From Corticium candelabrum (Eukaryota > Porifera > Homoscleromorpha > Homosclerophorida > Plakinidae), in NCBI RefSeq assembly GCF_963422355.1, contig NC_085096.1, forward strand, positions 6,720,717 through 6,784,716: a DNA stretch of 64,000 nt. The letters are read 5' to 3'. A model generated the notes under the pieces. That model was not told where the DNA came from. It saw only the letters and a list, made by a program, of their open reading frames with translations, and ran no database searches. This document shows, piece after piece, positions 22,028 to 33,381 of this stretch. The translations under genes were made by a program, and so were the position numbers. How positions within the stretch are numbered: position 1 is the stretch's first letter; every line of letters starts with the position of its first letter.

Positions 22028-25000
22028 TCTGTTCTAAGTGCTCTCAATGAGTACGTTCATTCTCTAACTGAGGAAATTCTATCTGCACTGTTGAAGTTAA
22101 TTCCAAAGGAGTCATTGTTTATCAAGAGATCAGTGCATAGTTTGATATGGGGATACCAAGACAACATCCTGTCACTTCTAAACAAATTTAATTCTAGTAT
22201 CCCCAAAAGCTTTTCTTTGCAGGTGAGCTAAAGGTAATGAAATTGATGTTACAAATAATTAATACAAGTTAAATGTTGACATATTGCTCTTCAAAGTTTG
22301 AAAACAAAACTCTGTAATATGTATTGTATTTGGTTTAGTATTGTTCAGTATGTTTACGAAATTAGCGAACTACTTTAAATTGTTAAACCAAATGGTTGCC
22401 AACTAAACACAGTGCTGGTATGCATAGAGGTGCAAGAAGCTATGGAGTAGCTACAGTAGCTTAAATGACTTCAAGGTTGACCTCAGGGCTACAACATTTA
22501 GCCTCTCCTTGCTAACTTAGATTATCTCCACTATCAGTCTAACCACACAGACAAGATGTTAAAGGCTAAAGGGTAAAATAGATGCACATTCATTAACTTG
22601 TCTTTGAGTGACAAACATTAAGTATAATAATATATTTACTTTGTACCAATAGTATATTATGGACATTAACCTATATGGATTTGCAGTACTCAGTTTAACA
22701 CAGAATTATCAATGGCATGCACTGTAAACTCACTCCAGGAAGTTTTAAAATCTTTGCTCCAAAGATATTTGAATTGTATCTTGTATGTGTCCAATTATTG
22801 ATTACATTGTATTTTCTTTTCTGTAGTGAAACATTATAATGTTGAAAATGTAAGTTGAAATATTTTCTTTTTAATTTGGTAGGTGTAGCTTGGTTGTCAA
22901 CCTGATTTTAAATCTATTTTGACATTGGAAGGATTGCCTTGTGTAATTTGTACTTGAGATTGTATCTTTCTTAAGGACTATTTATGCATGATGTTCTTAA
23001 GGTCTATGCATGATGTGAAGTCATCTAAGAGGTTATGACTATGAGACATTTTGCAATGCAATAGTCACAACTTCAGTTGGACTACTCTTGTATATTAGTT
23101 TTTGAAGTGCACAATCAAACTTGTGGCACATCTGTAGACTCAGTTGTGCCTAGGAAACTATATCTTTTTTTGAGCTTGTGTCGCAAGTTAAAATTTGGTG
23201 AGCACTGGTGGACAATTCTTTGGGCAAGGAACTCACTCACAATTACTCTTCTCATGCAGGACCTCTTGGCAGACCAGCCTCAGGCTGAAACAGCGTTTAG
23301 TTAATACAATCCTTTTATCTTATAGAATGGCTTCTGCCCGTCTATGTAAGCCCTAGAACGCCAAAACTGCTATGTCAGTCATCCTGAAATTTTGCATACA
23401 GATTAAGTTTGACACTGGTAGAACAATTAACTGTTCCATACCTGCTAATAATATTTGCTGGGGAAAGAACGGACTGCTCAACTAGTAAAAAAGAAAATGT
23501 GTAAATAATAATTAGAAAGTAAATAAATAATAAATCAGTAAGTATGACAATATTGATTTTTGGTAAGTTGCAGACTTTGAGCTTAATTGTCACACTGGCA
23601 TTTTAGCTGTTCTGTGGAATCTCCAAACTGTGTATGCTGGCACATTATTCAACTCACACACAAAAGAAGCAATGCTGTGCTTCAGCACTAACTTTGTCAC
23701 AAGTTCCTATTTTAAATTTGCATTTGTAAATCAGTCAACTTCAACATTGAATGTAGGATGAGTGATTTATTTCCAGTGCACTTAATTGTAAGACATTACT
23801 ATTGTCATCGTGTATGTATGTATACATGGATTATGAGAAAGTTGTTTGTGCTGTTCATGTTGACATTACCCAGTATGATTTTTGTTTAATATGGTACGCA
23901 AATGTTTGGTAGTAGTGTACACATAATAACTATATCAGTTTGTTTGAAAATGTATTGGGTCTTCGACTCTAGTACTGTGTGAGTGGCATTACAGGATATA
24001 CCTTGTATGCAGAGTCTCATGAAGAAACTCGACACATTAATAACTATTGGGACTCGGGGACTGTATGAAGTCTTTAAATGCTGCATACAGTTAGTTTATA
24101 TACTGTTGTAACTGAATGGAATGACATATTTATGTAGGCAAACATCTCGACACCAGACTGGCGGAAGAGATGTAAGGCATATACTGGAGTTGGAGATATA
24201 AGTCGTATTGCTCAGTTCATTGAATGGAATGGATTAACTCATTTGACTTACTGGAATAGTACAGCTGCAAACAAATTAAAAGGAACAGAGGGCTTTCTTT
24301 TCAAGCCTGGCAATGGAAAGGACTCAGTCTATGTGTTTGTTGATCAGCTATTCAGGAGTGGATATTTCAATTACACAGAAACAGAATATATCAAGGGCAT
24401 CAGAGTTAACCGTTTTGCAATTCCAAAGTTTGAAATGGCTAACGCTTCACTCAATCATGCCAACAAAGCATACTATGCTTATGGACCCAGTGGCCTCTTT
24501 AACATGACAACCTGTGTTCCCATGAGTTTGTCTCTTTACATATTTTCAGGCGTTATGTTGTGATAGTAAAAGCATTTTGTAGGTGCTCCTGTTTATGCAT
24601 CTAAACCACATTTTCTAGACGCTGGTGAGAGCTTGTTGGAAGCGGTTGAAAATATTAAGCCTAATAGGTCTCTTCACGACTCATTTCTTGACATGGAACC
24701 GGTAGGTTTAGTCTATCTATATGTGAGTAATGAATGCAGTAGCAACTAGATCCATTTTAGATGACTGGAGCTGTGTTCAGAGCGGCTAAGCGACTGCAAC
24801 TTAATGTTAAGTTGGAGCAGAACAATGACATTTCGTACGTGTTATGTTTCGTACTGTTTAGTATTGGTATGTGATTGCTCTTTTAGTTAAGATTTGTAGT
24901 TTTGTTGATTTGTCAGTGCATCTCTATGTGATCATTGGTCCTTTTGTTTGTTTGTCTGCATAGCTATTGTGAGTCCACCTGCCTCCATGCATTGCCTTTG

Positions 25001-26418
25001 TACATCGTAATGTTGATTCCATTGGTTTGCCCTTTTGCTGTTATTTATTCATGTGAGGATCAGTGTGACTTGTATCTGTTGCAAATTTAGGATTTCTGTC
25101 CATCAGGCAACTTGTATGTCTCTAGGTTTTTTTAGCTTGTCTGCCTTTTCATTAGGTTTTTCTCATTTCTGCTTTTGTCTTTCACTGTGTGTTTCTATAT
25201 ACACATCACCAAATACACATGCAGCAACCCTTCTGTTTGTTGTAATCAAACATTCGATCACAGCCTTTATATACAGTTTCTATATTTACATGATGGTAGA
25301 TTGTCATGATTAGGGGTTACAGCTGCTTTCTTTTGCTGGCTGACCTTCTCCAATTGCTTTGTTTTAGGATTTCATTTGGAAAATAGACTAACTCAATCAA
25401 TTTCTTACTTTTGTTGTGTGATGTCACATTCAGCACCTGCCTTGGACTAAGCATTAATTGTGACTAAGTTTTTCTGCTTTGCCACTCTGTAGTATTTCTT
25501 CAGGCATGGCTTTATGGTTGCTCTAAGTTACTTCAATTTTGTCTATTCTCTCGCCTATATATATATTAAGGAATGCAATCTTATAATGCAGTTACAGACC
25601 AAATCTAAAGTTTGTTCGAAATCAGCTATATATGTAGATATATTTTAATTAATATATGTATATTTATATTTATATATAGTTTATTATTCTATTTTTTATA
25701 TTTTGATATCTCACCTAAATGGGAAAATCTAGTCTAGAAAGCTATCTTTTGAAACTAAATTTAGTCTATCTAGAATCATTCTACTATTATATGTCCAAGT
25801 CTAATTATAGTTGTTCGTATCAGTTAGACACAGCTTTGCTAAAACTGTCAAGAGTCTGTAAAAGCGAAGTTGCTAATCACATAATTAAGCGACTGCAAAA
25901 GAATTCTTGACTGTGACATCAAAAAGCAGGTTTACCCTGAATATATAATGCGCCCCAAAGACTTATTGTATATCTATATATATTCTAACAAATAATCATT
26001 AATGAAAGAACTAGTATTGTGTTAATTACGTTTTTTGACTGTATTTTAGGCAACTGAAGAAGGTACCTTCTCTCTACTTTCCTCTGTTTTGGGTTGAACA
26101 GGTAGAAGTTACAATTCTTTTGACTAATTGCAATTTGCCACTTGCCTACTCTACAGACTGCTGAGATTCCAGATCATTTGGCAAGTAAGTTCAAGTCAGC
26201 TTTGCTCACTCCCATCACAATAGCAGACAACATTTTGATAGCTCTAATGGTTATCACAGGTAACATATTCGGTGACTAGCTACCAGCATGTAAGTATGCT
26301 TGAGTGATTGGTGATTGTGCCGTTAGGTTTCATTGGCATTTTCTGCTTTCTTCTCGCTGCGTGGTTTAAGTTCTCTTCAAGCGCAAGCGAGTTTTCGATT
26401 AACGAAGATAGAACTTGA
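22028..26418 (+). CDS. CD36/SCARB-like class B scavenger receptor, 3' seven exons
   Basis: Seven exons with GT-AG borders and matching phases can be read: 22028-22222, 24138-24513, 24583-24701, 24761-24834, 26050-26101, 26157-26259 and 26327-26418. The family landmarks appear in order: SLIWGYQDNILSLL (LWGY block), AYTGVGDISRIAQF, LTYWNSTAANKLKGTEGF, YVFVDQLFRSGYFNY, APVYASKPHFLDAG, DMEPMTGAVFRAAKRLQLNV, KKVPSLYFPLFW, then a C-terminal membrane helix (GFIGIFCFLLAAWF) and a short cytosolic tail. Several N-glycosylation sequons are present, as expected for a lumenal or extracellular loop that binds lipids or lipoproteins. About 130 N-terminal residues, including the first membrane helix, are not found and may fall in the 200-N gap. 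There is no tyrosine-based or di-leucine lysosomal signal in the tail, which ends NEDRT. A copy of the last three exons lies at 51987-52345. Confidence 0.85.
22223..24137 (+). other. large intron of the CD36-like gene
   Basis: AT-rich intron with no repeat element or nested gene recognised. A 75-codon frame at 23077-23304 has no domain support. Confidence 0.6.
24835..26049 (+). other. intron of the CD36-like gene, AT-rich
   Basis: Contains TA-rich tracts near 25555 and 25630-25700. No coding block or repeat family is recognised. Confidence 0.6.
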
Positions 26419-26843
26419 GATGAAGGTACAAGTGCATGTCGACTATTTGAAGTACCTCATATGATGTATACGACGTTGTCAGGTTTTGGTTGAATATATT
26501 GAGGTATATAATATTCACGAACCAAGACACGTACATGCAGATACTCACTATACGCACCAAGACGTAACACAAATGCGCATGTGCGACTGTAATGGTATTA
26601 CATTACACTACACTGGTGTATCACTAAAAGCCATTTTCTTCCTATAATGTAACAGTTTCCGATGCTTACGTCGAGGTACCATGCACTTGGTTCCTTAATT
26701 AATTACCTAGCTTCGTCTCGCCTCCACACTCGCGTCATGTCGCGCCGACATACGAACTTGCACGTGTGCTATGTAGGAGGATTGGATTTCGCGAAGCGTG
26801 AGGTCTGAGCAAGCATGCTTAGAGGAGATCCTCGTGTCATACT
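26419..26843. other. intergenic between CD36-like and TRAF-like genes
   Basis: A 425-bp spacer that must carry the CD36-like 3' signals and the TRAF-like promoter. It is GC-richer near 26700-26760. No canonical motif stands out. Confidence 0.4.
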
Positions 26844-28328
26844 ATGTCTGGAGGAGGATTTGACGCTCACTTTGTTGAACCTCTCTCTGTCCGATTGACA
26901 TGCCCCATTTGTCAATTGGCAACGCGAGAACCTAGGGTTACGGAATGTGGTCACCAGTTCTGTGTTGAATGCTTGGGGCCCCTCATTAGCGATGGCAAAA
27001 TGACATGCCCTCTGTGCAGGAAGGAGCTGAAGGAAGCGGATATCTACCCAAGCAACATGGTCAAACGCGAAATTCTGAGTCTGAAGATTCGTTGTGATAG
27101 GCACGAGGAAGGCTGTAACTGGACTGGTGAACTACGAGACCGCAATCAACACGACCAAGTATGTGGCCACGTAGCTGAAATGTGTAATTGTGGAAATCGG
27201 ATAATGAAAAAGGACAGGGAGAACCACGACAGAAATGAATGCAAACGACGGATCGTACGCTGTTGCTACTGTGACGAAGTGCTGGAACATGTACAGTTAG
27301 CTTCTCACTACGAGGTATGTTACAAGTATCCTGTTGGTTGTCCTCATCAGTGTGGAATGCAGGTAGCTAGGAAAGACATGGAAATGCACTCTAGCAAAGA
27401 GGGTGAGTGTCCTAACAGTCCTTTACAGTGTGAATTTGCATCAGCTGGATGTCAGTACACTGGCAATAGAAAGGAGTTACAGTATCATTTGAACAAGGAG
27501 ACTGTTCATCACCTCGGTTTGGCTGTGAGCTCACTGCACAGCATAACAGTTAGATTGGCAGTTGCTGAAACAAAGCAAAGAGAAACAGATAAAAAGTTAG
27601 CACATGCTGAAAAGAAGCTAGCAGAAGCTGAGAAAAAGCAGAAAGCAAAACTTGAATCAGTGCAAGCACTGAAACGTGAACTGAAATCATTAAAAGCATT
27701 CACACATTTTTGTACTCCATCCTGGAAAAATTCTGTACGATCAATAGACTCTGTGAGGGCTGCGCTAGGTGAACAAACGCAGGTTTCCTTTTACTGGGAC
27801 AAGGATTTTGTTCATTTTTGGAAGATAAACAACCCTGTCAAAGCATCTCAAAAAAAATTTTTATCTCAAAAAATGCATGTTGAAAATTCAGGATTGCATT
27901 TGCAGCTCGCTCTAAAGTTGGAAGCGAAAGAGTCTGATAAGCGGTCTGCTTTGGCATATGTGACTGTGTATCGTGTCAGAGGAGGGTATGGTGAAGAAGC
28001 ACGTCATTGTATGCATCAGATGTCGATGTGTTTGCTAAACCAACTGCCATCGCGGACCGGCTTTTTACCCCTAGGGCGGACCCTAGGGCTGGACCGGGAA
28101 TTAATAAAGGTCACTGGAAAGATTGATTTTAGTTCCAAAATAGCTCCTTCCGTGGAACACTCCCAAGAGTTGAAAAAATCAGAGCATTCAGCAGAGCTGT
28201 CTGTTTTCGAAGACCATCTGTTCAAGCTTGATTTGACACTTCCAGAAATGAGTTACCCTCCACTGAATGACGAATTGTTGGTTACTTTTCAGCTGAAACA
28301 GTTACAGCTAGATTTGCCTAAGATTTAG
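26844..28328 (+). CDS. TRAF-like RING/zinc-finger protein, 494 aa, single exon
   Basis: The intact frame starts at ATG 26844. A C3HC4 RING finger occupies residues about 20-58 (CPIC, CGHQFCVEC, CPLC), typical of an E3 ubiquitin ligase. TRAF-type zinc fingers follow at about 84-215 (CDRHEEGCNWTGELRDRNQH, then CPHQCGMQVARKDMEMHSS and CEFASAGCQYTGNRKELQYH). A lysine/glutamate-rich coiled coil (AEKKLAEAEKKQKAKLES) covers about 230-290 and would trimerise the protein. Residues 300-494 occupy the place of the TRAF-C/MATH domain and have beta-rich character, but I cannot match the usual MATH landmarks well. The likely role is a cytoplasmic adaptor or ligase in TNF/TLR-type signalling. There are no introns, unlike typical TRAF genes, which suggests a retroposed or lineage-expanded copy. 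Confidence 0.85.
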   Translation: MSGGGFDAHFVEPLSVRLTCPICQLATREPRVTECGHQFCVECLGPLISDGKMTCPLCRKELKEADIYPSNMVKREILSLKIRCDRHEEGCNWTGELRDRNQHDQVCGHVAEMCNCGNRIMKKDRENHDRNECKRRIVRCCYCDEVLEHVQLASHYEVCYKYPVGCPHQCGMQVARKDMEMHSSKEGECPNSPLQCEFASAGCQYTGNRKELQYHLNKETVHHLGLAVSSLHSITVRLAVAETKQRETDKKLAHAEKKLAEAEKKQKAKLESVQALKRELKSLKAFTHFCTPSWKNSVRSIDSVRAALGEQTQVSFYWDKDFVHFWKINNPVKASQKKFLSQKMHVENSGLHLQLALKLEAKESDKRSALAYVTVYRVRGGYGEEARHCMHQMSMCLLNQLPSRTGFLPLGRTLGLDRELIKVTGKIDFSSKIAPSVEHSQELKKSEHSAELSVFEDHLFKLDLTLPEMSYPPLNDELLVTFQLKQLQLDLPKI

Positions 28329-28424
28329 ATTGTATCACTTGATATCAGTTGAACAGAATATCAATTGAACAGAATTTGCAAATGGGTTCCCTGTGAGTTA
28401 ACCTTCAGCCATTACTCATTAGTT

Positions 28425-28548
28425 ATCCCGCCTACATGTCTCGCCTTTCTCATTTATCCCGCCTACATGTCTCGCCCGTCTCATTTATCCCGCCTACATG
28501 TCTCACCCGTCTCATTTATCCCGCCTACATGTCGCGCCCGTTTTATTA
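28425..28548 (+). repeat. 31-bp minisatellite, four units
   Basis: Four head-to-tail 31-bp units based on ATCCCGCCTACATGTCTCGC plus TTCTCATTT, with few changes, start about 100 bp after the TRAF-like stop codon. No CRISPR-like spacers; it is a plain tandem repeat. Confidence 0.85.
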
Positions 28549-29130
28549 TCTAATTATCTAGCGCGCGCGCAAGGCAGTAGTCGCTTACCTATTATTTGCA
28601 ATTGTAGCCACATCATAGCAATAAAAATTGCAATTCATATATCTTTGATAAGCATATTAACTGCGCTTTGGGATGATATAATTTTTATAACTATTGTTAC
28701 TTGTTTCGATACGTGACTTCGACATCCAGTCAACGCTACTCTATTTGAGTCATTGCTGTCTTCACCAACGGGAAGATCTTTCCTGTGGTGCGTCGCATCG
28801 CCGTTTAGAGAGCTAACAAATATATAAAACATTAGAAAACTGTTGGCATGATAGTAAAATACCACGTTCTGTAACGACAACATACGGGTACATATCCATA
28901 GCAACTGGCTAGTATGGGCATAACTCAAATTCTACCCAACGGCTAGAGCCCGAACTTGCAAAACACTTACTGAAACACTTAGAAACAAGGCCTGGAGAAG
29001 AACAAAGCGATTAGACTTCCAAATGCTCTACTTAGAGCGTGGCGACGTCGCTGTCTTCACCAACCGGAATTTCATCATCGTTCTCCGTCGTATCGTCGTC
29101 AGATGACAAGTCCAAAGCATAAAACCGGTG
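28549..29130. other. no gene seen
   Basis: A GCGCGCGCGC run at 28561 and then mixed sequence with no recognisable feature. Confidence 0.35.
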
Positions 29131-29740
29131 CGTGACCATTTCGTCCATTCCATTTTCAATTTCCGGCAACAATTGAATATTGAATTAGAAATTGAAAATT
29201 GCCTACAAGTTGCTTGCAATTTCAATATTTAATTCTATTAAAAATTAAAAATTGATTGATCGACGGACTATAATTATTTGCGGATTAAAATGAATATTGA
29301 AAACAAACTTAATTTTTAACCAATTTCCTTTTTCAATGCAATAGAATATTGAAATTGCAAGCACATTAGTTCAATTTTCAATGTTAAATTCAATAATCAA
29401 TTTAATTTAAAAATTAAATATAAAATTTTGAATTTGCGTGGCCAATTCGTCCATTCCATTTTTAATTTTTGAAACAAATTGAAAATTGAATGTCAAATTA
29501 AAAATTGACTGGCGTTGCTTGCTTTTACAATATTCCATTACATTGAAAATAGAAATTGATTGAAGACCAATTGTGATTTCAATATTTATTTACTTTGCAA
29601 ATAGATTCAATCTTTCCATACGTCCAATTTTCGTAAATTATGAATATTAAAATATAGCCTCTGATGCAATTTTTTCTTCGTACTAAATGTAAATAGAAAG
29701 TTACCCGCAGCTGCTAGCGCGAGCGATATCTCATAAACGG
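29131..29740 (+). repeat. AATTG-rich region with a 306-bp tandem duplication
   Basis: The block starting CGTGACCATTTCGTCCATTC at 29131 recurs as CGTGGCCAATTCGTCCATTC at 29437, and similarity continues for about 100 bp (ATTCCATTTT, TGAAAATTG, GTTGCTTGC). The whole stretch is dense in CAATTTTCAAT-like words that can pair on the same strand. It is non-coding. Confidence 0.6.
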
Positions 29741-29963
29741 CATAAAGACACCGCGCGGTCGGTCGCCGGTGACTTCAATATTCAATTCTATTGAAAGACG
29801 AAAGTTGCGTCTAGCTTAGCCACGCCTAGCCACGCCTCTGGCACGCATGCAATGTAATGCAATTAAGAGATGCATGAGAAAGCCTCAACTGGCACGCGAC
29901 CGACCTCTCACAACAAGTCGGTAAGCACTTGCACCTGGCTCTCATCAACCATCACGCTCAGAC

Positions 29964-32596
29964 GCAAGGGCGTAGACACCGGGGGGGCTTTGGGGGCTCA
30001 AGCCCCCCCAGAATTTGAGACTTGTATTTCAAATCTTTGATACATTAAGGGATAGGCAGTACGCGTACAACACAACACTACATTTACTAATTCAAAAGAG
30101 TTTAATCAAAGTGTCCGAATAGTCGTCTTCTGCTTTCATTACGTGTAACAAACTCATTCGCAACACCTTTTATTGGTAATGCATCAGTTTTGTCCTTATG
30201 GATATGGAGTATCATAGACCAGTTGAGACGACATTCACTTATTGTAGAACGTAGCCATGTCTTGAGTCTACGGAGAGCACTAAAACTTCTTTCACTTGTG
30301 GCGTTTGTTGCCGGCATTACCAGAATGAGCTTGACTACTTTGATGACTTCAGAAAAAAACTGTCTTTCTGCACTGCTTAAGGATTTGAGGTATACGACCA
30401 GAGACCGTACATCCGTCAGTGGCTGTTCAGTACCTGCATGAAGAAGAGTGAGCTGTGTTTGAAGTCGGTCTGGGTGACTGAAATCATCACCATAAAAATT
30501 GACAATCTCTTTCAGTGCTTCCGATTGCTGGGGTTGCTGAAGAGAAGTTACAACTGTCTCTAATTTCTGTAACATGTTGAATCCTTTCTGATGAAATCTA
30601 TCTTTGACTGCTGCTAAAATCAAGTCAATGGCCTCAAAGTAAGCCCTTCGATAGATCTCCTTCACTTCTACTGGATGTACTGTTGCACCTTCTCCTACCT
30701 CGAATTGTCTTGGAACTTTCCTACGTCGTGGAAGGGTAGGGGATGGCACTTGAAGTGACAATCTTTTGCGTTCAACGTACTTCCAAAATATATCAAAGCA
30801 CTCATCAGATCTCATTGACTGGATAGTTGTTGTTGTAGTACTGACTAGCTTTTGGCCTTCGCATGCTGAAATAGTAGAACTCTGTAAGGATCGGGACAGG
30901 TTGTCCACTATGTTCAGCAGCTTTCTTCCAAGTTCAACACCATAAACGAAGTCAAATGTGTCCATCTGCAAAGCGATTCCTCCAATTCTAGCTCTCATCT
31001 CAGTATCCTTTGTGGCTTCTTTTGCCACATCCCAAGTCATCTGAAGTGTAGTGTAGTTTTCAGATATTGACGTTAATGCCTCAGCCCTGACCGTCCATCG
31101 TGTAGGACAAAGAATCCGTAGTCCTGGAGAGCCAGCAGTGACAACATCTTTAAACTTCTTGAAGATGCTTTCACGTTTGGGTGATTTTTTTATCAACTTA
31201 GTAATTTCATGTACGGTCTCCAGAGCACTTCGCATGACCTTGATACCTTTCAACACATCCTGAGTCGCTAGGTTTAATGCATGACCATAGCAGTGTGTGT
31301 ACAACGCACGGGGCTCTAGATCATTTAGTCTTTTTGCAACGCCTGACTTCGCTCCTGCCATGTTACTAGCGCCGTCGTAGCACTGGCCTCGGCAATGGTC
31401 AATCCTTAGATTCATGCGTAACAGGATATCTTGAACTGTTGCTAGTATAGAGTCAGCAGAAGTTGAGTCTAAGCTATACAGCCCTATTACTTCCTCATGG
31501 ACTTCCAGATCATCATCTACGTATCGAAGACAGAAGACCATTTGTTCAGTATTGGACAAATCTGTAGTTTCATCTACCATGATAGTGTACCACTTTCCCG
31601 ATACCTTCCTAACAACATCTCTCAGAATCATTAATGCCATGATACTGAGAATTTCATTTTGTATACAGGGGCTTGTGAACTTGGCCTGGCATTTGTCTAA
31701 CCATTTCCAGAGCCTCGGATTGTCTTCAGCACGCATAATGAGGAGTTGCATTAAGTTGGAATCCCTTTCAAGAGCGACACTACCTTCAGGTTTAGACCGA
31801 CCACGCATGGCGAGACCTTGCCGAGCAAGGTATCGAATGCAACTAATAATTATCTGTAACATATTCCTATTCTCAACCATTTCTTCTGCATAACCTTTCC
31901 CTAGCATTTGCCCAACATTCTGTTCCTTGCCAACCACCATATCCATAGCATCACGATGAAAGACTGATTTCTGATGTTTTTCAAATTTAGTGAGTGCTTT
32001 CTTCCAGTCTGTAAAGCCAGTTCTCACGAATTTATCGTCCAAGTTCCCAGCGCGCAGAGCAACTGAGCCTAAGTCCTTCTTCTCCGCCACCTGGCAGTAG
32101 AAGCAGAAGACTTTGTCATCTGCTTCTTGATAATGCAACCACGGGTATCTTCTATACCAAGAAGAACAGAATGCTCGCTGCTGCTTAGCAAATGTGCGAT
32201 ATGGGAAGGACAGCAAGGGTTGGTGAGGACTCCAAGGCATCAAGGTGGGCTGAGGCTGGGCGCCAGCAACCGGTCTTGTCTCGGAGGCATCAGTTGCGTC
32301 GGGCTGGTGAGAGTGGTGGCCGCTTTCAGAACTTGTAGAGGCTGGTCCAGCCACGTTGCTAGTTTGGGCGTGCTCTTGGGCGTCTTCTTCACCTGAGACA
32401 TTGCTTTCATGGTCAATGCCAGTGGGATAGTTAGTTACACTTCCATCCGGTTGTTGCGCTTTCCGCAGCCACGCTATCAGAGACATTGTGATACGGATGC
32501 AGTCGGGTGATGAACGTGCACTGGGCGCATGCGCAAAAGCACAATTAGGCCTCTTGGTTAAGCCCCCCCAGTTTTAGAATTGTGTCTACGCCCCTG
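29964..32596 (-). mobile_element. hAT element, apparently complete, about 2.6 kb
   Basis: The low-coordinate end begins CAAGGGCGTAGACACCGG at 29964. The reverse complement of the other end (32596) begins CAGGGGCGTAGACAC. Both then carry runs of G before a GGCTCAAGCC or GGCTTAACC word, giving hAT-type terminal inverted repeats of about 15 bp plus a G-rich subterminal zone. A single intact transposase frame fills the element. The flanking 8-mers do not match perfectly, so the target duplication is unclear. Confidence 0.7.
30102..32486 (-). CDS. hAT family transposase, ZMYM1-like, 794 aa
   Basis: An uninterrupted minus-strand frame that starts 110 bp inside the element. Residues 1-100 are hydrophilic and low in complexity. 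The TTF-type finger lies at about 105-180 (WYRRYPWLHYQEADDKVFCF, then YCQ). The first catalytic Asp is in MVDETTDLSNTEQM (about 308), the second in GQCYDGASNMAG (about 372), followed by HCYGHALNLATQD. A TRWTVRAEAL block is at about 470. The catalytic Glu is in SERSFSALRRLKTWLRSTI (about 740) inside the hAT dimerisation domain. It is only distantly related to the 904-aa protein at 6035-8749, so two hAT lineages are present. The protein would cut and join its own element in the nucleus. No break is visible. Confidence 0.9.
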   Translation of the reverse strand: MSLIAWLRKAQQPDGSVTNYPTGIDHESNVSGEEDAQEHAQTSNVAGPASTSSESGHHSHQPDATDASETRPVAGAQPQPTLMPWSPHQPLLSFPYRTFAKQQRAFCSSWYRRYPWLHYQEADDKVFCFYCQVAEKKDLGSVALRAGNLDDKFVRTGFTDWKKALTKFEKHQKSVFHRDAMDMVVGKEQNVGQMLGKGYAEEMVENRNMLQIIISCIRYLARQGLAMRGRSKPEGSVALERDSNLMQLLIMRAEDNPRLWKWLDKCQAKFTSPCIQNEILSIMALMILRDVVRKVSGKWYTIMVDETTDLSNTEQMVFCLRYVDDDLEVHEEVIGLYSLDSTSADSILATVQDILLRMNLRIDHCRGQCYDGASNMAGAKSGVAKRLNDLEPRALYTHCYGHALNLATQDVLKGIKVMRSALETVHEITKLIKKSPKRESIFKKFKDVVTAGSPGLRILCPTRWTVRAEALTSISENYTTLQMTWDVAKEATKDTEMRARIGGIALQMDTFDFVYGVELGRKLLNIVDNLSRSLQSSTISACEGQKLVSTTTTTIQSMRSDECFDIFWKYVERKRLSLQVPSPTLPRRRKVPRQFEVGEGATVHPVEVKEIYRRAYFEAIDLILAAVKDRFHQKGFNMLQKLETVVTSLQQPQQSEALKEIVNFYGDDFSHPDRLQTQLTLLHAGTEQPLTDVRSLVVYLKSLSSAERQFFSEVIKVVKLILVMPATNATSERSFSALRRLKTWLRSTISECRLNWSMILHIHKDKTDALPIKGVANEFVTRNESRRRLFGHFD

Positions 32597-32805
32597 AGAC
32601 ATGAGACATTCCTTGCGGCGATGAGCGAGGGAAGCCCGTTGCATGGAGGCACGCATCTAGGGCATCTATAATCAACGAGATCAACGTCTATCCTACACTG
32701 GAAAGTTGACGTCTAGTCGATTTGGAAAGACTCCAAGCAACTATCTAGCTAGAGGACATTTGCGTGGATCATCTAGGCCACGCCTCTAAACATCTGACGG
32801 GGAAG

Positions 32806-33221
32806 CCCCAGCCGGTATCTATCATCTCACGATATAGCGGCAGGTCGTGCATTCTCTCCACTCTCGATGTTCATAGACGAAGTTGACGAAGATTTTGTTC
32901 GGAAGCGAGTCGAAGAGGGTAATAGTCATGCTGTCATCAGTGAAGAATTACAGACGATGTTTCCAGGACTTCGGGGACTTAGCGAATGATCTGTTCGCCG
33001 TTTCTGTACAGACAGAGGCATAAGTCGACGTTGTTCTCTGACTAAAGAAGAACTAGAACGCTGCGTGTCTGACGCCGTAAGCGAGGTGAGCACTAGCTAT
33101 ATCTTTAGGTAGCTGGCTGCATGCTCATTACAGTTAGATTAGATCATGATTTGCTCATGATCACTCTATCTAGGTAATGATTGTACACTGCATGTATACT
33201 GTGTGCATGGCCTATAATTCT
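32806..33221 (+). repeat. left arm of a 1.8-kb palindrome
   Basis: This arm is the reverse complement of 34230-34616, at roughly 90 percent by eye with small indels near the inner end. The loop of about 1 kb includes an AT run and coding pieces. The arm contains a copy of a first exon (see 32867-33085). Confidence 0.8.
32867..33085 (+). pseudogene. inverted duplicate of a transposase-like first exon
   Basis: ATG at 32867 opens MFIDEVDEDFVRKRVEEG, then GLRGLSE, a TGA stop, and SVRRFCTDRGISRRCSLTKE, ending in a GTGAGC splice donor at 33086. The GLSERSVRRFC motif is a winged-helix-like start I recall from a multi-copy family of animal DDE transposase-like proteins with an integrase-type core. 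The other arm has CGA where this one has TGA, and ACG where this one has ATG. So each copy lacks something the other has. Confidence 0.55.
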
Positions 33222-33381
33222 TAAGACACACAAACCAGGTGATTGACATTAATTGTCATGTGATTTATTTCTCTAGTTCAACAAACTTTGGCAATGGACA
33301 ACAATGCTAACAGCAAATTTGAATGATCTAGCTCTATATATCCATGTTCTTTGACATGTATTAAAATCAAACGTATTGTAA

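Noticed and set aside
28425-28548. CRISPR-like array
   Set aside because: Four contiguous 31-bp units have no unique spacers; it is a minisatellite in a eukaryotic context.
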